DNA from: Bombella sp. ESL0385
GTDB taxonomy: Bacteria; Pseudomonadota; Alphaproteobacteria; Acetobacterales; Acetobacteraceae
NCBI RefSeq assembly: GCF_009725755.1
Contig: NZ_WNIJ01000001.1
Location: 806,001 to 870,000 of the forward strand
Reading direction: 5' to 3'
Length of the DNA: 64,000 bases
Part shown: piece by piece, positions 35,760 to 45,442 of the stretch
Position numbering within the stretch: position 1 is the first letter of the stretch
How the letters are laid out: each line of letters opens with the position of its first letter
Translations under genes and position numbers: made by a program
Notes under the pieces: generated by a model
The model's database searches: none
What the model saw: only the letters and a program-made list of their open reading frames with translations
What the model was told of the DNA's origin: nothing

Positions 35760-37124
35760 ATGACAGCCAACATCCATCATCGCCGCACGCGGATTGTTGC
35801 GACCCTCGGGCCGGCATCACAGACTGCTGAGCAGATTCTTAATCTTGCCAAGACTGGTGTGAATGTTTTCCGCCTGAACTTCTCCCACGGTGCTCATGAT
35901 GAGCACGCCGCCCGCCACAAAGCTGTGCGCGAGGCTGAGGCCAAGCTGGGGCGTCCTCTGGCTGTTCTGGCGGACTTCCAGGGCCCCAAATTGCGCGTTG
36001 GCGTGTTTAAAGACGGGCCGGTTGAGCTGAAGGTCGGGCAGAAGTTTAACCTAGACCTTGATAAAGCTCCGGGTGATGCTCATCGCGTTAACTTGCCGCA
36101 CCCAGAGATTATCTCTGCTATTGATGTCGGTCATCGTCTGTTGCTGGATGATGGTAAGCTGGCTCTGCGTGTCACCAAGAAGAACAAAGACTCTCTGGAG
36201 ACTGAAGTCCTCGTTGGTGGGAAGCTTTCCGAGCGTAAGGGCGTGAACGTCCCTGACGTTGCTCTGCCAATCCCTGCTCTGACAGAGAAGGACCATAAGG
36301 ACCTTCAATTCGCCCTTTCCATCGGGGTGGATTTGATTGCCCTCTCCTTCGTGCAGCGTCCGGCTGATATTCAAGAAGCACGTGACATCGTTAAGGGCCG
36401 CGCTTGGATCATCACCAAGCTGGAAAAACCACAAGCTGTTGAGTGCCTTGAGGAAATCATCCGTCTCTCTGATGGTCTGATGGTGGCTCGTGGGGACCTT
36501 GGTGTGGAGCTGCCTGCTGAGGATGTGCCTGTGATTCAGAAGCGCGCCATCAATGAGGCACGCCGTCAGGGTCGCCCGGTCATCGTGGCAACACAGATGA
36601 TGGAGAGCATGATCTCCAGCCCAGTGGCAACGCGCGCAGAAGTCTCTGACGTTGCAAATGCCGTTTATGATGGTGCCGATGCTGTTATGCTCTCTGCTGA
36701 GAGTGCGGCTGGCTCTTTCGGGCCGGAAGCTGTGGCAACGATGGTGCGTGTCACCTCCCGCGTGGAGCAGGACCCAGAATGGCGTGCCCGTATGGACCGT
36801 ATGCGCCCGGTTGCTGAGCATACCATCCAAGGGGCACAGGCTAAGTCTGCCTTTGATGTAGCGCGTAATGCGCGTGCGGAGGCTCTGGCTGTGCATACAG
36901 AGAATGGCCGTAGTGCTGTGCTGGTCTCTCGTGAGCGTCCGCATGAGCCTGTTGTGGCTCTGACCAACGCGGAGACATCACGTCGTCTCTGTGTGGTGTG
37001 GGGTGTGTTCCCGAAGGTTGTCTCCAGCAAGGATGATGTGAAGGCTGTTGGCGAGTTCGCTAAGAGCGGTGAGCATGTTGTTCTGCTCGACAGCTCCAAG
37101 AACCTGCGTATTGTTAAGGTCTAA
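35760..37124 (+). CDS. pyk: Pyruvate kinase
   Basis: 454 residues. Phosphoenolpyruvate + ADP to pyruvate + ATP. RRTRIVATLGPAS, VFRLNFSHG, LADFQGPKLRVG at the start; catalytic Lys in IITKLEKPQAVE; metal and substrate loop DGLMVARGDLGVELP and ATQMMESM; C-terminal allosteric-type domain SVLVSRERP and LCVVWGVFP. Length matches the shorter proteobacterial PykA type. Followed by two hairpins. Confidence 0.97.
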   Translation: MTANIHHRRTRIVATLGPASQTAEQILNLAKTGVNVFRLNFSHGAHDEHAARHKAVREAEAKLGRPLAVLADFQGPKLRVGVFKDGPVELKVGQKFNLDLDKAPGDAHRVNLPHPEIISAIDVGHRLLLDDGKLALRVTKKNKDSLETEVLVGGKLSERKGVNVPDVALPIPALTEKDHKDLQFALSIGVDLIALSFVQRPADIQEARDIVKGRAWIITKLEKPQAVECLEEIIRLSDGLMVARGDLGVELPAEDVPVIQKRAINEARRQGRPVIVATQMMESMISSPVATRAEVSDVANAVYDGADAVMLSAESAAGSFGPEAVATMVRVTSRVEQDPEWRARMDRMRPVAEHTIQGAQAKSAFDVARNARAEALAVHTENGRSAVLVSRERPHEPVVALTNAETSRRLCVVWGVFPKVVSSKDDVKAVGEFAKSGEHVVLLDSSKNLRIVKV

Positions 37125-37141
37125 TCCCTACGGATTGCAGG

Positions 37142-37179
37142 TCATCACCTCTGATGGTTTCAGTCGTCAGAGGTGATGA
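37142..37179 (+). repeat. 13-bp hairpin between pyk and its terminator
   Basis: TCATCACCTCTGA/TCAGAGGTGATGA, perfect, 12-base loop, starting 18 bases after pyk. No T-tract; probably protects the mRNA 3' end or acts with the next hairpin. Confidence 0.6.
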
Positions 37180-37183
37180 GACT

Positions 37184-37225
37184 AAAAGCCCCCGGCAGGG
37201 TTCATCCTCTGCTGGGGGCTTTTTT
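37184..37225 (+). terminator. Intrinsic terminator of pyk
   Basis: AAAAGCCCCCGGCAG/CTGCTGGGGGCTTTT, 15 bp with one G-U pair, followed by T residues. Confidence 0.93.
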
Positions 37226-37254
37226 ATAATGGGGTCGTTATAGCGTGAGGGCGG

Positions 37255-38148
37255 TTAGTTTTGGGGCTCTGGCATCAAGCCGCGCCGAATATGCCGCCCG
37301 CGTTGGAGGTTTTGCATTATGGCCTCGCTATCATCTTCTTGAATGGCTTTAACCATGCGATGCGCATCTTCCTCAAACCGCTTAAATGTGGCGAGGAGGA
37401 CATCTTTATTGGTCAGGAAAATATCGCGCCACATAATCGGGTCGGATGCCGCAATGCGTGTAAAATCCCGAAAGCCAGAGGCCGCATATTCTAACACATC
37501 AGTTTGTAGGTCAGCCGAAAGCCGGTCTGCTGTGTTGCAGATAGTAAAGGCCAGTAAATGCGGCAAATGGCTCACAATGGCACATACTTGGTCGTGATAT
37601 TGGTCGGTCATTTGCCGTGTGCGTGCCCCACAGCGGTGCCAAAAGGCCTCCATAAGCGCGATGGCCTCCGGTGCAGTGCCGGGGGGTGGGATGAGGAGCG
37701 TCCAACGGTCCTCAAATAAGGTGGCAAAGCCAGCATCTGGGCCGGAATATTCCGTCCCTGCCATAGGATGGGCAGGGACGTAGCTTACCCCCTCGGGTAG
37801 GAGCGCGTGTATCTCTGGCCCTAAGTTGCTGCGAACAGAGGCGACATCACTTAGAATAGAACCGGGCTTCATATGGGGGAGAATAGTGGCGGCAACAGCT
37901 CTAACAGCCCCTGTTGGGATGCACAGAATTACAAGGTCAGACTGCGCCGCTGCCGCGATGAGGTCGGTTGTGGTCTCATCAGCGATATTCAGCGCGGTTA
38001 CGCGGTGGAGAACAGCCTCTTGGCAGTCCGCAGCGATGAACTTTTGGGCGAGTGTGCCTGTTTGTCGAGCACGGCGGAGGATGGAGGAGCCAATTAATCC
38101 CGGCCCAACGATGGTTATGGTCTTAAAGAGAGGGGGGGTATCAGCCAT
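37255..38148 (-). CDS. tyrC: Prephenate/arogenate dehydrogenase
   Basis: 297 residues. Oxidative decarboxylation in tyrosine synthesis. Rossmann loop VGPGLIGSSILRRAR, SDVASVRSNLGPEI, and the catalytic His in PAHPMAGTEYSGPDAG mark the TyrA family; C-terminal helical dimerisation domain. No chorismate mutase domain. NAD versus NADP and prephenate versus arogenate preference cannot be told. The ATG abuts the upstream hpnL stop without a gap. Confidence 0.93.
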   Translation of the reverse strand: MADTPPLFKTITIVGPGLIGSSILRRARQTGTLAQKFIAADCQEAVLHRVTALNIADETTTDLIAAAAQSDLVILCIPTGAVRAVAATILPHMKPGSILSDVASVRSNLGPEIHALLPEGVSYVPAHPMAGTEYSGPDAGFATLFEDRWTLLIPPPGTAPEAIALMEAFWHRCGARTRQMTDQYHDQVCAIVSHLPHLLAFTICNTADRLSADLQTDVLEYAASGFRDFTRIAASDPIMWRDIFLTNKDVLLATFKRFEEDAHRMVKAIQEDDSEAIMQNLQRGRHIRRGLMPEPQN

Positions 38149-39141
38149 TTAGGAACGCCGCTTTAAATGCCGGAACTCATAGAGCTGCCATAAGAGTAGG
38201 ACAGGGATGCCGATGACAATATCCCGCCCACGGCGTAGTAGGGAAATGCTCATGGCGATGTCGGCATTAATACCAAAGAGATGCCCTAAAGCAACATAAC
38301 CAGCCTCTTGCACACCTAAAGAGCCGGGGATGAAAAAGCCAGCAGACATAATCCCGCAGACAACACCTTCAATCGCTAACGCATTGAGAAAGCTGCAATG
38401 CGCGCCAAGGAGAATGATGGAGAGCCACGTCATAAAAGCACTGCCCATCCAGCAGAGAAGGTGCATCCCCGCGCCTAGTCCGATGCGTGCCGGGTTACCC
38501 CATAAGCCTTCCATATAGGATTGGAAGTTCTCAGTATTATCGGCAAGGACATCGCGCCATTCTGCGGAGATATGTTTGGCAAAAAAGCGTGCAAGGGCTT
38601 GCAGGGCGTTCCCGCTGCGTTGCTGTGTCCAAATAAAACCAGCCACCCCGCAGGTGAGAAACACCATCCCAATACTGAGCGGCCACATAAACCGCCCTGC
38701 ATCGGCCTGGCCAATCAGGCACAGGAGGGCGATGATGATAAAAACAATCTGGCCCAAAACTTCGGTTGTAATATCGACAATATTTGCGGCAATACCCTCC
38801 ATCCAGTTAATGGGCTGCTCATTGGTGGTATGGCGGGCATGGCCAGCGGTTGTGGCACGGATGCCAAGTAGCATCCCGCCGAGTTGGGAGAAAGGCAAGC
38901 AGGCCGCTGCGGCATCTCGTACAAAACGTGAGGCGGTTAGCCGGGTAAAACTAATATCGGGGATGCTGCTCTTCCATGCGAAGCCGAGAAGAAAATTGAC
39001 AGCGAGTTGGCAGAGAAGCAGCAGAAAAAAGCCCGAGAGGCCAATTTTAGCAAGGCTTAGGAGAATCGGATGTATCCCAGCCCGCAAGGTGAGGATGCAA
39101 AAGAGGGTAATTCCTGCCAGAGACAGGATGTAGGGGAGCAT
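38149..39141 (-). CDS. hpnL: Hopanoid-associated membrane protein HpnL
   Basis: About 331 residues, seven or eight membrane helices, of the lysylphosphatidylglycerol-synthase-TM/UPF0104 family; FIPGSLGVQEAGYVALGHLFG is the conserved glycine-rich segment. The hpn-cluster variant is called HpnL and has been implicated in hopanoid transport or localisation in other bacteria. Its position next to, and divergent from, the hpn operon supports that assignment. ATG 39141; an in-frame TTG at 39150 is possible. Confidence 0.85.
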   Translation of the reverse strand: MLPYILSLAGITLFCILTLRAGIHPILLSLAKIGLSGFFLLLLCQLAVNFLLGFAWKSSIPDISFTRLTASRFVRDAAAACLPFSQLGGMLLGIRATTAGHARHTTNEQPINWMEGIAANIVDITTEVLGQIVFIIIALLCLIGQADAGRFMWPLSIGMVFLTCGVAGFIWTQQRSGNALQALARFFAKHISAEWRDVLADNTENFQSYMEGLWGNPARIGLGAGMHLLCWMGSAFMTWLSIILLGAHCSFLNALAIEGVVCGIMSAGFFIPGSLGVQEAGYVALGHLFGINADIAMSISLLRRGRDIVIGIPVLLLWQLYEFRHLKRRS

Positions 39142-39289
39142 TTTCTTCAAGATGGCCGCCGCAAGTCAGTTCAGTTTGACCCCTTCTAGGCTACTCTGGG
39201 AGGAAGGTCCAATCAGAGGGGGCTTTACCGGCTATGCAGTGGGGGCTTATATCCCTCAAGATAATGCTGGTAGGAAGGAAAGAGCGGTT

Positions 39290-40297
39290 ATGGCAGAAGA
39301 AATCACCCTGATTACCGGTGCAACCGGCTTTGTAGGGTCCGCTGTGGCGCGCGTTTTGCTAGAGCGCGGGCATAAGCTGCGTCTTTTTGTCCGCCATACA
39401 TCAGACCGCAGTAATGTAGCGGACCTACCGGTGGAGTTCGCTGTTGGGGACCTTTCCGACCAAGCGAGCATGGAGGCTGCGTTGGAGGGGGTATCCTATC
39501 TCTTTCATGTCGCAGCGGATTATCGGTTATGGGTGCCTGACCCTGATGCGATGATGCGCGCGAATGTGGAGGGTACGCGTCAGTTAATGATCGCGGCTAA
39601 AAAAGCAGGTGTAAAGCGGGTTGTTTATTGTTCCTCCGTTGCAGCTCTTGCCACGGCCCGCAATGGGGTGCCGGCTACGGAATCATCCCCTGTGACGGAG
39701 GATCAGATTGTTGGGGCGTATAAACGCTCTAAATATCGTGCAGAGCAAGAGGTCTTACGCCTTGTGCGGGAGGAAGGGCTGCCCGCGGTGATTGTAAATC
39801 CCTCCACCCCAGTCGGGCCACGCGATATTAAGCCAACCCCAACAGGGCAGATGATTCTTGATGCTGCTACAGGGCGTATGCCCGCTTATGTGGAGACGGG
39901 GTTGAATATCGTCCATGTGGATGATGTTGCTGAAGGCCACGTCCTTGCTTTTGAGCGTGGGACGATTGGCGAGAAATATATTCTCGGCGGGGAGAATATC
40001 ATGCTGGGGGACCTTTTTGGCATGGTAGCGGAGATTGTGCATAGAAAACCCCCGCGCATCCAGCTCAAGCAATCATGGTTGTATCCTGTTGCCTGTGTGT
40101 CGGAGCTATTAGCGCGCAGTTGTGGCATAGAGCCGCGCGTAACACGGGAGATGCTGGTGATGTCTAAGAAGCTGATGTTCTTTTCCTCAGAGAAAGCAGA
40201 GCGCGAGCTAGGCTACCGTCCCCGTGCGGCGCGTCAGGCCCTTACGGATGCGATTGCGTGGTTTAAAGCCCATAAATCAGGGCAGTTTTCAGCATGA
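39290..40297 (+). CDS. hpnA: Hopanoid-associated sugar epimerase HpnA
   Basis: 335 residues, extended short-chain dehydrogenase fold: LITGATGFVGSAVARVLLE, DLSDQASM, and the catalytic YKRSKYRAE (YxxxK). Belongs to the NAD-dependent epimerase family found at the head of hpn operons; precise substrate unknown. ATG 39290 preceded by AGGAAGGA. Its stop overlaps the hpnC start (ATGA). Confidence 0.92.
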   Translation: MAEEITLITGATGFVGSAVARVLLERGHKLRLFVRHTSDRSNVADLPVEFAVGDLSDQASMEAALEGVSYLFHVAADYRLWVPDPDAMMRANVEGTRQLMIAAKKAGVKRVVYCSSVAALATARNGVPATESSPVTEDQIVGAYKRSKYRAEQEVLRLVREEGLPAVIVNPSTPVGPRDIKPTPTGQMILDAATGRMPAYVETGLNIVHVDDVAEGHVLAFERGTIGEKYILGGENIMLGDLFGMVAEIVHRKPPRIQLKQSWLYPVACVSELLARSCGIEPRVTREMLVMSKKLMFFSSEKAERELGYRPRAARQALTDAIAWFKAHKSGQFSA

Positions 40298-41193
40298 TAA
40301 CGGAGTCGGGCGGGGAGGGTTATATGCAAGAGCAAGAAGAGGCACGCCTGTGGGGGGCGCATGATGTTTCATCCGCAAAAGGGATGAAGGATGAGAACTT
40401 CCCGGTCGGGTCATTCCTCATTGCTCCGCGCGTGAGGCCGGCTGTTCATGCTTATTATCGTTTTGCGCGTATTGCTGATGATATGGTGGATAATGCCGAA
40501 CTTTCTGCCACGCAAAAGGTGGACCGGCTGACAGCGTTGCGGGATGTCCTTTACGGGCGGCGGCGTCCGCCTGCTGGGCGCGCTGATGGGTGGAGTGCCG
40601 TTGTGCTACGCACTGTGCTGCAAGAGCATGGCCTGCCTTTGGAGGTGGGGGGCGATTTAATCACCGCTTTCATTATGGATGCTGAGAAAGCCCGTTACGA
40701 GCATTGGTCGGAGCTTCTGCATTATTGCCGTTATTCCGCCAATCCTGTGGGGCGGTTTTTGCTGATGCTGCATAAGGAGAGTGAGGAGACATTCGGCCCT
40801 TCCGATGCGCTTTGCACGGCGTTGCAAATTGTCAATCACATGCAGGATGTTAAGGGTGACCTTAAAACGCTGAATCGGTGTTATGTGCCTTTGCCTTGGT
40901 TGGCGGCAGAAAATGTGGGGATAGAGGACCTCCTTCTCGCGCGGAGTAAGCCGGGTGTGCGGCGCGTGTTTGACCAAATGCTCGCCCATGTTGATGCGGT
41001 AAATGAGGAAGCGGCCCGCCTGCCTGCTTTGGTAAAGGATCGCCGGATGCGCTTAGAGGCTGCGGTTATTGTTGCTTTATGCCGCCGTTTGAGCGCACGC
41101 TTACGCCATCAAGACCCGATAGCAGAGCGTGTAGCTCTCACCAAACTAGATGGCCTGCGCGCATTAAGCTGGGCGATGCGGTATATCCGTTGA
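40294..41193 (+). CDS. hpnC: Hydroxysqualene synthase HpnC
   Basis: About 299 residues of the squalene/phytoene synthase fold. First Asp-rich region FARIADDMVDNAE and the second region IVNHMQDVKGDLK are visible; DENFPVGSF near the N-terminus is typical of HpnC. With HpnD and HpnE it replaces eukaryotic squalene synthase, converting presqualene diphosphate to hydroxysqualene. ATG 40294 overlaps the hpnA stop; ATG 40324 with GGGGAGGG just upstream is an alternative. 86 bases separate it from hpnD. Confidence 0.93.
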   Translation: MITESGGEGYMQEQEEARLWGAHDVSSAKGMKDENFPVGSFLIAPRVRPAVHAYYRFARIADDMVDNAELSATQKVDRLTALRDVLYGRRRPPAGRADGWSAVVLRTVLQEHGLPLEVGGDLITAFIMDAEKARYEHWSELLHYCRYSANPVGRFLLMLHKESEETFGPSDALCTALQIVNHMQDVKGDLKTLNRCYVPLPWLAAENVGIEDLLLARSKPGVRRVFDQMLAHVDAVNEEAARLPALVKDRRMRLEAAVIVALCRRLSARLRHQDPIAERVALTKLDGLRALSWAMRYIR

Positions 41194-41279
41194 GTTCTTT
41201 TAATGTGTAGCTCTTGGCCTGATATGGCCTTTAAGAGTAAGACAGATTTACATTACTGTTAGAAAAGCAAGAGGAAGAT

Positions 41280-42164
41280 ATGGTCTCCACACATCACAAA
41301 GAGTCCCAAGGTTTGCCCTGCGCTCCATCGGACCTAAATTATGTGGAGGAGATCGTTAACCGTTCTGGCACATCCTTTGGGCGCGGGATGAAGATTCTAC
41401 CCCCTATAAAGCGCGATGGCATGTATGCGATCTACGCTTTCTGCCGGCTGGTGGATGATATTGCCGATGGTGATATCCCTCTGGATGACCCAGCCTTCGT
41501 TTTGGAGGGGTGGAAAGAGCGCATCGCTGCTTTGTATCAAGGCCATACAGAAGATGCGCTGGACCGTGTCCTTCATGCTGCGATTGAGCAATTCGGTTTG
41601 CAGCAAGATGATTTCATCGCCGTGATTGAGGGGATGAAGATGGATTGCGGCGCGCCCATTATTGCGCCTGATGAAGCCACGCTGGATTTATATTGCGACC
41701 GTGTGGCCTCGGCTGTGGGGCGGCTTTCTGTTCGCATATTTGGCACGCCAGAGCCAGAGGGGGATGAGCTGGCTTATCATCTGGGGCGTGCGTTGCAGCT
41801 TACCAATATTTTGCGGGATGTCGCAGAGGATGCCTCCCGTGGGCGGCTTTATCTCCCTACTGAGCTTTTGCAGCGTTATGGCGTTCCTGCCGATCCAACT
41901 GAGGCTCTTTATGCTGTCGGGCTAGAGGGGTTGTGCCGGATTATCGCAGGGCGGGCGGAAGACCATTTCCGCAAAGCTTATGCGGTGATGGCCCGTTGTC
42001 CTGCGGCAACGGTACGGCCAGCGCGCATTATGGCAGCTTCATACCGCGTGACCTTAGCCGCACTCCGGCGGCGTGGTTGGAGTAACCCAGAGGCGCCTTT
42101 ACGGGTCTGCTCGGTATGGAAGAAGCTTTCCATGCTCTTAGCGGCCTTTGGGGTCTCGCTGTGA
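41280..42164 (+). CDS. hpnD: Presqualene diphosphate synthase HpnD
   Basis: 294 residues. Condenses two farnesyl diphosphates into presqualene diphosphate. Two Asp-rich motifs, CRLVDDIADGD and LTNILRDVAEDASRG, plus ATVRPARIMAASYR, place it in HpnD. AAGAGGAAG precedes ATG 41280. The stop overlaps the GTG start of hpnE (GTGA). Confidence 0.95.
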   Translation: MVSTHHKESQGLPCAPSDLNYVEEIVNRSGTSFGRGMKILPPIKRDGMYAIYAFCRLVDDIADGDIPLDDPAFVLEGWKERIAALYQGHTEDALDRVLHAAIEQFGLQQDDFIAVIEGMKMDCGAPIIAPDEATLDLYCDRVASAVGRLSVRIFGTPEPEGDELAYHLGRALQLTNILRDVAEDASRGRLYLPTELLQRYGVPADPTEALYAVGLEGLCRIIAGRAEDHFRKAYAVMARCPAATVRPARIMAASYRVTLAALRRRGWSNPEAPLRVCSVWKKLSMLLAAFGVSL

Positions 42165-43453
42165 GCCATGTTCACATCATCGGCGGGGGGCTTGCTGGCC
42201 TTTCTGCCGCAGTGGAGCTTGCCCCCCAAGCGCAGGTAACACTTTATGAGGCTGGCCCTGCCTGTGGTGGGCGGGCACGGTCCTTTCACGATAAAGCGTT
42301 GGATTGCGTGATTGATAATGGCAATCACCTTATTCTTTCAGCAAATCCCTATACATTTCGTTATCTGGACCTTTTAGGTGCGCGCGGTACGTTAAAAGGG
42401 CCGGGGAGGCCGCTTTTCCCGTGGTATGATTTAGAGGCGGACCTTTCTTGGGTCTTGCGGCTCTCTAAGGGGCGGATTCCCTTTTGGTTATTCCGTAAAG
42501 AGCATCGCGTGCCGGGGATGAGATGGGGGGAGTTGATGGCCCTCCCGCGTTTGATGAAGGCTGATGACGATATGTGTGTGGGGGAATGTCTCTCATCAGG
42601 AGCATTGTCGCGCCGTCTGTTGGAGCCTTTGGCGGTCTCTGCGTTGAATACGGATATTGAGCAAGGAAGTGCCCGCTTGCTGGGCAATATTGTGCGGCAA
42701 ACCTTAGCTAAGGGAGGGGCGGCATGTTGCCCTTGGACGGCTGCGCATGGTTTGTCAGAAAGTTTCGTCACTCCGGCTATGGCTTATCTGGAGAGCTTTC
42801 ATGCTCAAATATTAACGGGGACGCGCGTATCTGCTTTGCGGGAAGAAGGAGGGCGCATTACGGCGTTAGAGACATCTGGCGGGGAGGTTTCCCTTGGGGC
42901 TGAAGATGTCGTTATTCTTGCTGTACCGGCCCCTGTGGCTACGGGGTTGATGCCCTCCATTACTGGCCCTGATGCATTTGAGAGCATTGCTAATGCGCAT
43001 TATCGCTTGGCAGAGCCGCTTAAACCGCATGCAGCATTGCGTGAGGCAGGCTTTATGGGGCTTGTCGGCGGTGTGGCGGAATGGGTCTTTCTGCATGATG
43101 AGGTTTTGTCTGTCACGGTGAGTGCGGCGAACCGTTATGCAAGCTGGCAGAATGACGAGATGTTAGCCCATATGTGGCAGGAGCTTCGGCAAGCGTTAAA
43201 TCCTGCTTTACAGCATCCTCTGCCAGAGGTAATGCCCGCTGCACGGTTGATCCGTGAAAAACGGGCCACCTTTGCAGCCACGCCAGAACAGGATAAGAAG
43301 CGGCCTGAGGCAAAAACCTCATACGCTAATCTTGCTCTTGCGGGGGATTGGACGGATACCGGTCTGCCTTCAACGATTGAAGGGGCTATTAAATCTGGTC
43401 TTGCCGCAGTGGATGCGTTGGGTTTTCGTTCGGCCGTGAGTGATGTGGCATAA
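42161..43453 (+). CDS. hpnE: Hydroxysqualene dehydroxylase HpnE
   Basis: 430 residues. FAD-dependent amine oxidase/desaturase family: VHIIGGGLAGLSAAVEL binds FAD, C-terminal LALAGDWTDTGLPSTIEGA is the second FAD motif. Reduces hydroxysqualene to squalene. GTG 42161 shares bases with the hpnD stop; a longer in-frame start would lie inside hpnD. Confidence 0.94.
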   Translation: MSHVHIIGGGLAGLSAAVELAPQAQVTLYEAGPACGGRARSFHDKALDCVIDNGNHLILSANPYTFRYLDLLGARGTLKGPGRPLFPWYDLEADLSWVLRLSKGRIPFWLFRKEHRVPGMRWGELMALPRLMKADDDMCVGECLSSGALSRRLLEPLAVSALNTDIEQGSARLLGNIVRQTLAKGGAACCPWTAAHGLSESFVTPAMAYLESFHAQILTGTRVSALREEGGRITALETSGGEVSLGAEDVVILAVPAPVATGLMPSITGPDAFESIANAHYRLAEPLKPHAALREAGFMGLVGGVAEWVFLHDEVLSVTVSAANRYASWQNDEMLAHMWQELRQALNPALQHPLPEVMPAARLIREKRATFAATPEQDKKRPEAKTSYANLALAGDWTDTGLPSTIEGAIKSGLAAVDALGFRSAVSDVA

Positions 43454-43486
43454 GGCCGATATTGTGGAAAGTGGAGGAGAGATTCA

Positions 43487-45442
43487 GTGAGCGCGACGTT
43501 GTCCCGTCATAAAATTGATGCCACAGCGGTGGAGCAAGCGGTTAAGGCCTCGCACACCGCTTTGGGCAAACGTCAAAAGGAAGATGGTCATTGGGTCTTC
43601 GAGCTAGAGGCTGATGCCACCATTCCTGCTGAATATGTCTTGCTGCGGCACTTTCTCGACCGGATAGATGAGCCTCTTGAGCAAAAAATAGGCGTGTATC
43701 TCCGGCGTATCCAAGGGGTGCATGGGGGTTGGTCTCTTTATACGGATGGGAAGTTCGACCTCTCAGCGAGCGTGAAGGCCTATTTCGCCCTCAAGATGAT
43801 TGGCGATGATATTAATGCCCCCCATATGCGCCGGGCGCGTGCGGCCATCCTTCAACATGGCGGGGCTGAGCGGAGTAACGTTTTTACGCGGATTCAACTC
43901 GCTTTATATGGGGAAGTGCCGTGGCATGCCGTCCCTGTTATGCCGATAGAGCTGATGTTACTGCCGCGAAAGGCCTTCTTCTCCGTTTGGAATATGTCTT
44001 ATTGGTCCCGCACGGTCATTGCCTCGCTTTTGATTCTTGTGACGCGTAAACCATTAGCGATTAATCCGCGTGGTGTGCATGTGCAGGAGCTATTTAAAAC
44101 TCCCCCAGCACAGGTGAAGGATTGGATACGTGGGCCTTATCGCTCCATTTGGGGGCGGCTCTTTACCTATCTGGATAAAGCTTTGCGTCCCGTTGTGCCG
44201 CATATTCCACGCTCTATTCATGCAAAAGCGATTCGGACAACTATTCAATTTGTGGAAGAACGGCTTAGTGCGGGTGGGTTAGGGGCTATTTACCCCTCCA
44301 TGGCCAATGTCGTGATGATGTATCGGGTCATGGGCGTGCCTGATGATGATCCACGGGCTGTAGAAGCTTGGCAAGCTGTGCAAGATTTGCTGGTTGTGAA
44401 GGACGATGAGGCTTATTGCCAGCCGTGTGTCTCGCCTGTGTGGGATACGGGGCTTTCTGGTCTTGCGATGATGGAGGCCGCGACAGGCCCCAAAGCTGTA
44501 CAGAATGCCGAGACAATGGCTGCTTTGGAGAAGGCGGCGTCATGGTTGCGTGAACGGCAGATTCTTGATGTGAAAGGCGACTGGGCGATTAATACGCCGC
44601 ATCTGCGCCCGGGTGGCTGGGCCTTTCAATATAAAAACGATTATTATCCTGATGTTGATGATACAGCCGTTGTCGGGATGTTGCTGCATCGGATGGCCCC
44701 AGAGAAAAACGCTCCTGCGATTGAGCGCGCGCGGGAATGGATTATTGGGATGCAAAGCAGTAATGGCGGCTGGGGGGCATTTGATATTGATAACGATCTC
44801 GAAGCTCTCAATCACATCCCGTTCTCAGATCATGGTGCGTTGTTGGACCCGCCAACGGTAGATGTCTCAGCACGGTGTATCTCCTTCCTAGCGCAGTTGG
44901 GGCACCCAGAGGATAAGGACGTTATCCGTAAGGGGATCGACTATATTCGCAAAGAGCAGGAAGTCTCTGGTAGCTGGTTTGGCCGGTGGGGAACGAATTA
45001 TATTTATGGGACATGGTCTGTATTATGTGCCTTGAATATTGCCGGTGTCCCCCATGATGACCCGATGATTCAACGCGCTGTTGCGTGGTTGGAAAGCGTG
45101 CAGAATGATGATGGCGGCTGGGGTGAGGATTGCGCCAGTTATGAGGGGGCTCCGCAAGGGGTATATAAGGAGAGCCTACCGACCCAGACAGCATGGGCTA
45201 CCCTTGGGCTCATGGCTGTCGGGCGGCAGGAGAGCGAGGCTGTGCAACGTGGCATGGCCTATCTTACCCAAGCGCAAGATGAGGCAGGGGAATGGCACGA
45301 AGCCCCCTATAATGCTGTTGGCTTCCCTAAGGTCTTTTACCTGCGTTATCATGGTTATAAGCAATTCTTCCCGCTTATGGCTTTGTCGCGTTATCGCAAT
45401 TTGGCCTCTAGTAATTCGGGCCGGGTGGAGTACGGCTTTTAA
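43487..45442 (+). CDS. shc: Squalene-hopene cyclase
   Basis: 651 residues. Cyclises squalene to hopene at the membrane. Catalytic DxDD motif is in DVDDTAVVG; several QW repeats are visible (GSWFGRWG, DDGGWGEDC, QSSNGGWGAFD). GTG 43487 has GGAGGAGA six bases upstream. The stop shares a base with hpnG (TAATG). Confidence 0.97.
   Translation: MSATLSRHKIDATAVEQAVKASHTALGKRQKEDGHWVFELEADATIPAEYVLLRHFLDRIDEPLEQKIGVYLRRIQGVHGGWSLYTDGKFDLSASVKAYFALKMIGDDINAPHMRRARAAILQHGGAERSNVFTRIQLALYGEVPWHAVPVMPIELMLLPRKAFFSVWNMSYWSRTVIASLLILVTRKPLAINPRGVHVQELFKTPPAQVKDWIRGPYRSIWGRLFTYLDKALRPVVPHIPRSIHAKAIRTTIQFVEERLSAGGLGAIYPSMANVVMMYRVMGVPDDDPRAVEAWQAVQDLLVVKDDEAYCQPCVSPVWDTGLSGLAMMEAATGPKAVQNAETMAALEKAASWLRERQILDVKGDWAINTPHLRPGGWAFQYKNDYYPDVDDTAVVGMLLHRMAPEKNAPAIERAREWIIGMQSSNGGWGAFDIDNDLEALNHIPFSDHGALLDPPTVDVSARCISFLAQLGHPEDKDVIRKGIDYIRKEQEVSGSWFGRWGTNYIYGTWSVLCALNIAGVPHDDPMIQRAVAWLESVQNDDGGWGEDCASYEGAPQGVYKESLPTQTAWATLGLMAVGRQESEAVQRGMAYLTQAQDEAGEWHEAPYNAVGFPKVFYLRYHGYKQFFPLMALSRYRNLASSNSGRVEYGF

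Noticed and set aside
36051-36944. 297-codon open frame antisense to pyk
   Set aside because: Lies wholly inside pyk, is rich in His/Arg/Thr as expected from reversed codons, and has no recognisable family.
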